Source of the DNA: Sphingomonadales bacterium UBA658
Lineage (GTDB): Bacteria; Pseudomonadota; Alphaproteobacteria; Sphingomonadales; Sphingomonadaceae
Direction of reading: 5' to 3'
NCBI GenBank assembly: GCA_002299195.1
Contig: DBOA01000067.1
Location: 1 to 10,680 of the forward strand
Length of the DNA stretch: 10,680 bases
The notes beneath the pieces were generated by a model. That model made no database searches and was not told the origin of the DNA. It was given only the letters and a program-made list of their open reading frames with translations. Of the stretch, positions 6,288 through 10,680 are shown one piece after another. The number at the start of each line of letters is the position of its first letter. Position 1 is the stretch's first letter. The position numbers and the translations under genes were made by a program.

Positions 6288-6305
6288 CGGGTCGGGTCGG
6301 GTCGG
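6288..6305. repeat. CGGGT pentamer tandem repeat
   Basis: CGGGT is repeated three times and followed by CGG (6288-6305). It lies where the AT-rich DNA of the cassette side gives way to GC-rich DNA. Three GGG tracts are present, one short of a classical quadruplex. Confidence 0.7.
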
Positions 6306-6309
6306 CCCT

Positions 6310-6333
6310 TCTTCGTGCCTTTGTGGCTTTGTG
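6310..6333. repeat. Three 8-bp tandem units of the CACAAAG type
   Basis: On the minus strand the units read CACAAAGC, CACAAAGG and CACGAAGA, a strict 8-base period. Short arrays of this kind are familiar as non-coding intergenic repeats in several bacterial groups, from memory; no coding or regulatory role can be read from it. Confidence 0.6.
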
Positions 6334-6373
6334 CGAGATACATTGGCGGGGCGGCGTGGTCGCGCGCTATGGG

Positions 6374-6452
6374 CGAGGGCCCACCCCTAACCCAGTGGAG
6401 GCTCTCGGACCAGTCCGGGGGACTGATCCCTCCACGCGCAGGCGGGAGGGGA
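6374..6452. repeat. REP-like palindromic intergenic element
   Basis: Nested arms: GTGGAGG (6395-6401) pairs with CCTCCAC (6429-6435), enclosing CAGTCC-GGG-GGACTG (6411-6425). A competing stem pairs CCCTCC (6428-6433) with GGAGGG (6445-6450). The flanking GGGCCCACCCCTAACCC and GCGGGAGGGG resemble the CCCCTCCCGC...GGGTTAGGGGTGGGC elements scattered between genes in sphingomonads and related bacteria. Open frames across it on either strand (for example 6212-6508 or 6218-6526) are low-complexity translations of the repeat rather than genes. Confidence 0.55.
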
Positions 6453-6510
6453 AGCTTGGCGTGGCTTCGCCTTTGGCAATATTTGCCCCCGCGCCCAAAG
6501 CGATCTAACA

Positions 6511-6549
6511 CCCCCCGTGTCTGCACATGATGTGCAATGGCTCGGGGGG
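6511..6549 (+). promoter_or_regulatory. Leader hairpin covering the ribosome binding site of the membrane protein gene
   Basis: Outer stem: CCCCCCG (6511-6517) with CGGGGGG (6543-6549), 7 G-C pairs. Inner stem: TGCACA (6522-6527) with TGTGCA (6531-6536) around a TGA loop. The outer 3' arm is the only Shine-Dalgarno-like sequence before the ATG at 6556, six bases away, so folding would hide it. The inner TGCACA-TGA-TGTGCA could alternatively be a DNA operator. Confidence 0.5.
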
Positions 6550-6555
6550 CATCAT

Positions 6556-7101
6556 ATGAATGGGTTTGAATATATCTTTACGTTGTTCGGGCTGCTGCTC
6601 GGGCTGGCGCTGGCGGAGGGATTGGGCGGGCTTGCCCGTGTGTTAAAGGCGCGGCATCATGTCCATGTCGGCTGGCCGACCGCGTTGTTGGGGCTGTTTG
6701 TGTCCTGCGACCTTGTGACATTCTGGTTATATGGATGGGAATTGCGGGAGGTTATTCCGATAACATGGCCGGCGATTTTTGGCGGCTTTGTGGTCACCGC
6801 CATTTATTATCTCGCGGCCTCGCTCATCTTTCCCGATGGTGATTTTGATGATTTGGATGCGCATTTCGAACACCATTATCGCACGGTGCTGGCCGGGGTT
6901 TTTGTTTGCAATGCCGCGTTTTTCGGCACGTTGGTGACGCTCACGGATATTCCCGGCCTGTTCACCCTGCGCTTTGCGGTGGTCGGATGGTCAGCGTTCC
7001 CGACCTTGCTGCTGGCGATATGCACCCGCGACCGCCGCGTGGTGATTGGCTGTCTGGTCTATCTGATTTCGCTTTACCCGTTGTCGGTGGTGTGGGCGTA
7101 G
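6556..7101 (+). CDS. Six-helix membrane protein, function unknown
   Basis: The 181-residue product is almost entirely membrane-embedded. Hydrophobic segments lie at about residues 4-24, 40-60, 70-92, 109-130, 136-156 and 161-180, with an acidic loop (DGDFDDLDAHFEHH, about 94-107) between helices 3 and 4. The opening FEYIFTLFGLLLGLALAE looks like a group of uncharacterised proteins I have seen in sphingomonads; I cannot assign a domain or substrate. The ATG at 6556 is preferred over an in-frame GTG at 6517, because it starts right before the first helix and follows a G-run by six bases, while the GTG lies inside the leader hairpin. It is monocistronic by layout: repeats precede it, and its stop is one base from the convergent uvrA stop. 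No acquired-DNA signature is seen in its codon use. Confidence 0.78.
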   Translation: MNGFEYIFTLFGLLLGLALAEGLGGLARVLKARHHVHVGWPTALLGLFVSCDLVTFWLYGWELREVIPITWPAIFGGFVVTAIYYLAASLIFPDGDFDDLDAHFEHHYRTVLAGVFVCNAAFFGTLVTLTDIPGLFTLRFAVVGWSAFPTLLLAICTRDRRVVIGCLVYLISLYPLSVVWA

Positions 7102-7102
7102 C

Positions 7103-10060
7103 TTAGCTCGCCTTTTCCAACATCGGTTTCAGGTAATGGCCGGTGTAGCTAGCGGCAACCTTTACCACATCTTCGGGCGTGCCTTCGGCGACGATCTCGC
7201 CGCCTTTAACGCCGCCTTCGGGGCCGAGGTCGATGATCCAGTCCGCGGTCTTAATGACGTCGAGATTATGTTCGATCACCACCACGCTGTTGCCCTGTTC
7301 CACCAAACGGTGGAGCACTTCGAGGAGTTTGCGGACATCCTCAAAATGCAGGCCGGTGGTGGGCTCGTCCAGAATATACAAAGTCTGGCCGGTGGAACGG
7401 CGGCTGAGTTCCTTGGCGAGTTTGACGCGTTGCGCTTCGCCGCCCGATAGGGTCGTGGCCTGTTGCCCGACCTTGACATAGCCAAGCCCAACCTCCGCTA
7501 GCATCGCCATTTTGTCGCGGATCGGGGGGACGGCCTTGAACACCTCCACCGCGTCCTCCACCGTCATGTCGAGCACGTCGGCGATCGACAGGCCCTTCCA
7601 TTTGACCTCTAGCGTTTCGCGGTTGTAGCGTTTGCCGTTGCATTCCTCGCACGTCACATAGACGTCGGGCAGGAAGTGCATTTCGATCTTAATCAGGCCA
7701 TCGCCGCTGCATGTTTCGCAGCGGCCGCCCTTGACGTTAAAGCTGAAACGCCCCGGTTTGTATCCGCGCGCGGCGCTTTCGGGCAATTGGGCGAACCAGT
7801 CACGGATGTTGGTGAACGCGCCGGTATAGGTCGCGGGGTTCGAACGCGGCGTGCGGCCAATGGGGGATTGGTCGATGTCGATCACCTTGTCGCAATGTTC
7901 AAGGCCGGTGACCTTGTCATGCGCGCCCGCGATGACGCGCGCGCCATTCAGGCTGCGGGCCGCAGAGGCATAGAGCGTGTCGATGGTGAAGCTTGACTTG
8001 CCGGAGCCTGATACGCCGGTGATGCAGGTGAATGTGCCCAGCGGGATGCTCGCGGTGACATTCTTGAGGTTGTTGGCGCGGGCATTGTGGACGGTCAGCT
8101 TCTTCTTATTGCCCTTGCGCCGGGTCTTGGGCACCGCAATCTCGCGCGTGCCGTTCAGATACGCGGCGGTCAGGCTGTCTTTCGATTTCAGGATTTGCTT
8201 CAACGTGCCTTCGGCCATGACGGTGCCGCCATGGACACCCGCGCCGGGGCCAAGATCAACCACCCAGTCGGCGGTGCGGATCGCGTCTTCGTCATGTTCG
8301 ACGACGATAACGGTGTTGCCCAAATCGCGCAGGCGGCGCAGCGTGGCGAGCAGGCGGTCATTGTCTTTCTGGTGCAAGCCGATGCTGGGCTCATCCAGCA
8401 CATAAAGCACGCCCGACAGGCCGGAGCCGATTTGGCTGGCGAGGCGGATGCGCTGGCTCTCCCCGCCGGACAAGGTACCGCTGGTCCGGTCGAGGTTGAG
8501 ATAATCGAGCCCGACATTGTTGAGGAAGCCCAAGCGTTCGTTGATTTCCTTGAGGATCGCCTTGGCAATTTGCTGCTGCTGGTTGGTCAGCGTCTGGTCG
8601 ACGCTGCCGAACCACTCGAGCGCGTCGCCGACGCTCATCTTCGTCGGAGTAGCGATGTCGACGCCCGCGATCTTGACCGAAAGCGCTTCGGGCTTGAGGC
8701 GCGCGCCGTGGCAGGTTTCGCACGGCTGCGAGGTCTGGTACTTGGACAGCTCCTCGCGCATCCACGCGCTGTCGGTTTGCAGCAAGCGGCGGTTGAGATT
8801 GCCGATGACGCCCTCAAACGCCTTGCGCACCGTATATTCCTTGCGGCCGTCCTTAAACGTCAGCTCCACCGCCATGCCGCCGGTGCCGTGCAGGATGATC
8901 AGCTTCTGTTCGGGGAGCAGATCCTCCCACGCGGTATCGAGGTTGAAGCCATAAGCCTTCGCCAGGCTGGACAGCACTTGCATATAATATGGGCTGGGCG
9001 GGTTTGATTTCGCCCAAGGCACAATCGCGCCTTTCTTCAACGACAGATGTTCGTTTGGGACCACCAGTTGCGGGTCAAATTCCTGCCGCTCGCCAAGGCC
9101 ATCGCAATCGGGACACGCACCTTGCGGGGCGTTGAACGAGAATAATCGCGGCGCGATTTCGGCGATGGTAAAGCCGCTGACGGGGCAGGCGAATTTCTCG
9201 GAAAAGACGATGCGGTTTGCGGGCAGGCCCGTGCCCTTCATCTTGGCTTTGGCCGAACCGCCATCGCCTTCCACCGTAAGCCCTGAGCCCGTCGAAGGGC
9301 GGCTGTCGGCATTGCCGGTTTGGAATTCCGCCACCGTGGTGTCGGCCAAATCCACAAAGGCCAAGCCATCCGCCAGTTTCAACGCCGCTTCAAAGCTTTC
9401 GGCCAACCGCTGCTGGATGCCGTCATTCACGACGATACGGTCCACCACGACCTCAATGTCATGCTTATATTTCTTGTCGAGCGCGGGCGCGTCTTCGATG
9501 GCGTACATTTCGCCGTCGATGCGGACGCGGGTGTAGCCCGAACGCTGCCACTCGGCGAGTTCCTTGCGATATTCGCCCTTGCGGCCTTGCACCACGGGGG
9601 CAAGCAAGAACGCGCGTGTGCCCTCTGGCAAGGCCATGACGCGGTCGACCATCTGGCTGACCGTCTGCGCCGTAATCGGCAGGCCCGTCGCAGGCGAATA
9701 AGGCACGCCGACGCGCGCCCATAACAGCCGCATATAATCGTAAATCTCGGTCACCGTCGCGACGGTCGAGCGCGGGTTGCGCGACGTCGTCTTCTGCTCG
9801 ATGGAGATTGCGGGCGACAGGCCCTCAATATGTTCGACATCGGGCTTTTGCATCATCTCCAAAAACTGGCGTGCATAAGCCGACAGCGATTCGACATAAC
9901 GCCGCTGCCCTTCTGCATAGATGGTGTCGAACGCGAGGCTGGATTTGCCCGAACCGGAAAGCCCGGTCATGACGATCAGCTTATCGCGTGGAAGGTCGAT
10001 ATCGACGCCCTTGAGATTATGCTCGCGCGCACCGCGCACCTTAATATGGGTGAGTGACAT
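7103..10060 (-). CDS. uvrA: Excinuclease ABC subunit A (UvrA)
   Basis: Damage-recognition ATPase of nucleotide excision repair, which loads UvrB on lesions. The 985-residue product is complete and somewhat longer than the about 940 residues of E. coli UvrA. First ATPase: Walker A GLSGSGKSS (33-41), signature LSGGESQ (530-536), Walker B around D556. Second ATPase: GVSGSGKSS (682-690), LSGGEAQ (871-877), Walker B around D898. The C-terminal zinc module is intact (C781, C784, C804, C807). In the first zinc module only C292, C316 and C319 remain, with S295 replacing the fourth Cys (CPVSGFTI), a variant usual in alphaproteobacteria. Residues 254-261 are encoded by a palindromic repeat unit, in a variable loop before that module. 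The ATG at 10060 begins the conserved LTHIKVRGAREHNLKGV. A LexA box ten bases upstream indicates SOS induction. Confidence 0.98.
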   Translation of the reverse strand: MSLTHIKVRGAREHNLKGVDIDLPRDKLIVMTGLSGSGKSSLAFDTIYAEGQRRYVESLSAYARQFLEMMQKPDVEHIEGLSPAISIEQKTTSRNPRSTVATVTEIYDYMRLLWARVGVPYSPATGLPITAQTVSQMVDRVMALPEGTRAFLLAPVVQGRKGEYRKELAEWQRSGYTRVRIDGEMYAIEDAPALDKKYKHDIEVVVDRIVVNDGIQQRLAESFEAALKLADGLAFVDLADTTVAEFQTGNADSRPSTGSGLTVEGDGGSAKAKMKGTGLPANRIVFSEKFACPVSGFTIAEIAPRLFSFNAPQGACPDCDGLGERQEFDPQLVVPNEHLSLKKGAIVPWAKSNPPSPYYMQVLSSLAKAYGFNLDTAWEDLLPEQKLIILHGTGGMAVELTFKDGRKEYTVRKAFEGVIGNLNRRLLQTDSAWMREELSKYQTSQPCETCHGARLKPEALSVKIAGVDIATPTKMSVGDALEWFGSVDQTLTNQQQQIAKAILKEINERLGFLNNVGLDYLNLDRTSGTLSGGESQRIRLASQIGSGLSGVLYVLDEPSIGLHQKDNDRLLATLRRLRDLGNTVIVVEHDEDAIRTADWVVDLGPGAGVHGGTVMAEGTLKQILKSKDSLTAAYLNGTREIAVPKTRRKGNKKKLTVHNARANNLKNVTASIPLGTFTCITGVSGSGKSSFTIDTLYASAARSLNGARVIAGAHDKVTGLEHCDKVIDIDQSPIGRTPRSNPATYTGAFTNIRDWFAQLPESAARGYKPGRFSFNVKGGRCETCSGDGLIKIEMHFLPDVYVTCEECNGKRYNRETLEVKWKGLSIADVLDMTVEDAVEVFKAVPPIRDKMAMLAEVGLGYVKVGQQATTLSGGEAQRVKLAKELSRRSTGQTLYILDEPTTGLHFEDVRKLLEVLHRLVEQGNSVVVIEHNLDVIKTADWIIDLGPEGGVKGGEIVAEGTPEDVVKVAASYTGHYLKPMLEKAS
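9280..9300. repeat. Palindromic repeat unit inserted in uvrA
   Basis: GCCCT (9280-9284) and AGGGC (9296-9300) are the arms of a unit whose plus strand, from 9281, reads CCCTGAGCCCGTCGAAGGGC. It matches the CCTTCGAC(A/G)GGCTCAGG palindrome that is widespread between genes of sphingomonads and some other proteobacteria, from memory. In uvrA it is in frame and gives the peptide RPSTGSGL (residues 254-261), a typical translation of this repeat. Confidence 0.75.
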
Positions 10061-10070
10061 GAATTAGCTT

Positions 10071-10085
10071 GTTCCATATTTGTTC
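10071..10085. promoter_or_regulatory. LexA (SOS) box of uvrA
   Basis: GTTC-CATATTT-GTTC is a perfect match to the alphaproteobacterial LexA site GTTC-N7-GTTC. It lies 10 bases upstream of the uvrA ATG. Read on the minus strand it includes TGGAAC, which may double as a weak ribosome site, so LexA bound here would sit over the transcript start or the early leader. Confidence 0.85.
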
Positions 10086-10150
10086 TAAAAGCGCAAGTGC
10101 GCGAGTCTCATCCCGAAATGGGCCGAACGTTAACCAAATTCAAGGCAGGT

Positions 10151-10191
10151 TTTCACCTCATCTTGCATGAGCGTAACACGCGCGGGTGAAA
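10151..10191. repeat. Inverted repeat in the uvrA/NUDIX intergenic region
   Basis: TTTCACC (10151-10157) and GGTGAAA (10185-10191) form 7-bp arms. A small TCAT-CTTGC-ATGA stem-loop follows directly inside the left arm. The loop is long and no T-run follows, so a role is uncertain. Confidence 0.35.
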
Positions 10192-10224
10192 GGGGCCCCG
10201 GAATGTTTTGATACAGTTTAACCG

Positions 10225-10241
10225 CTAGGTCCTGACCCTAG
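10225..10241. promoter_or_regulatory. Unidentified palindrome before the NUDIX gene
   Basis: CTAGG-TCCTGAC-CCTAG has 5-bp outer arms and an inner GGTC-CT-GACC. It is bracketed by TTTAACC (10218-10224) and TTAAC (10243-10247). It sits about 50 bases before the NUDIX start codons, a usual place for a regulator site. I cannot name the factor. Confidence 0.4.
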
Positions 10242-10288
10242 ATTAACTTTCCACTTCTAACGCCGCGCATTCCATGCTCATGTGCGGC

Positions 10289-10680
10289 ATGACTTTAGAA
10301 ACAGCATCCGAACCCATCGCCACCCCCGCCGCCACTATGGTGATTTTTCGCCAAAACCCCGATGGCGGTGCGCCATTGTTGTTGATGGTGGAACGTATCA
10401 AGGCAATGGCTTTTGCCGGCGGCGCGGCGGTTTTCCCGGGTGGGAAGGTTGATCCGGCGGATTTTGATTATGCCGAAATGCTGGGCGGCCCTTTGCCGTT
10501 GGATGAGGCCGCGGCGCGGCTGGCGGCGATCCGCGAGACGATTGAGGAGGCTGGGCTTGCGCTTGGGCTAAAGGGTGTTGATGACCCCGCCGATTGCGAT
10601 GCCCCGCGCGCGGCGTTGCATGATGGGGAAAGCCTGCAAGCCATATGCAACCGCTTTGGCTGGGAACCCGATTTTGACCA
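10289..10680 (+). CDS. NUDIX hydrolase, 5' part (runs off the window)
   Basis: About 130 codons are present and open to the last base. The NUDIX core is recognisable: AVFPGGKVD (residues 47-55) followed, after an insert of about 26 residues, by RETIEEAG (82-89), the REUXEEXG half of the Nudix box whose glutamates bind the metal. The insert between the glycine and REUXEE halves resembles the longer NUDT19/RNR-like group that cleaves diphosphates such as CoA derivatives, but the substrate cannot be told from this part. In-frame ATGs also occur at 10274 and 10280; none has a good Shine-Dalgarno, so the start is uncertain. The gene is divergent from uvrA, about 200 bases away. It is transcribed away from the SOS box, and nothing shows that LexA controls it. 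Confidence 0.85.
   Translation, partial: MTLETASEPIATPAATMVIFRQNPDGGAPLLLMVERIKAMAFAGGAAVFPGGKVDPADFDYAEMLGGPLPLDEAAARLAAIRETIEEAGLALGLKGVDDPADCDAPRAALHDGESLQAICNRFGWEPDFD

Noticed and set aside
6212..6526. Overlapping open frames on both strands in the gap before the membrane protein gene
   Set aside because: They run through pentamer, 8-mer and REP-like repeats; the peptides are typical spurious translations of such repeats and no Shine-Dalgarno is present.
8087..9007. Long plus-strand open frame (306 codons) opposite uvrA
   Set aside because: It is antisense to a fully conserved UvrA, its translation has no recognisable domain, and long antisense frames are expected in GC-rich genes.
10129..10247. 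CtrA binding site suggested by TTAAC sequences
   Set aside because: No pair has the TTAA-N7-TTAA spacing required for a full site.
1..10680. tRNA, rRNA genes or CRISPR arrays
   Set aside because: No tRNA T-loop pattern, rRNA-like sequence or regularly spaced long repeats were seen on either strand by eye.

Overview
The window looks like chromosomal DNA of an alphaproteobacterium, most likely a member of the Sphingomonadales. The evidence is UbiA and UvrA sequence style, a perfect alphaproteobacterial GTTC-N7-GTTC LexA (SOS) box in front of uvrA, the CPVS variant of the first UvrA zinc module, and a short palindrome of the CCTTCGAC-GGCTCAGG type that is common in sphingomonad genomes. No genus can be fixed from the sequence alone.

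Layout. Positions 58-2000 (+) hold ubiA (ubiquinone biosynthesis) followed 11 bases later by a Tas-like aldo/keto reductase. A GC-rich hairpin terminator sits at 2027-2061. Positions 2071-2391 (-) encode a small lipoprotein, and 2492-4072 (-) a secreted alkaline phosphatase that resembles the animal enzymes, with a near-consensus PHO box upstream. Positions 4205-6075 (-) form a visibly AT-richer two-gene cassette: a ParB-N/HTH protein followed by an Mrr-type restriction endonuclease, five bases apart, with its own promoter and a candidate operator. Positions 6117-6555 have no convincing gene. They hold several short repeats and, at the end, a hairpin that would bury the ribosome binding site of a six-helix membrane protein (6556-7101, +). 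That gene ends one base from the stop of uvrA (7103-10060, -). After an intergenic region with the SOS box and an unexplained palindrome, a NUDIX hydrolase gene begins at about 10289 (+) and runs off the window.

The flanking genes are ordinary core or house-keeping functions: quinone synthesis, phosphate scavenging under Pho control, nucleotide excision repair under SOS control. The accessory content is the ParB-like/Mrr cassette. It has the base composition, compactness and gene content expected of a small anti-phage or anti-plasmid module, but I do not recognise it as a named system and no methyltransferase accompanies it. An imperfect 16-base direct repeat lies close to both of its ends and may mark its insertion. 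A second unusual point is a palindromic repeat unit that appears to have inserted in frame into uvrA.
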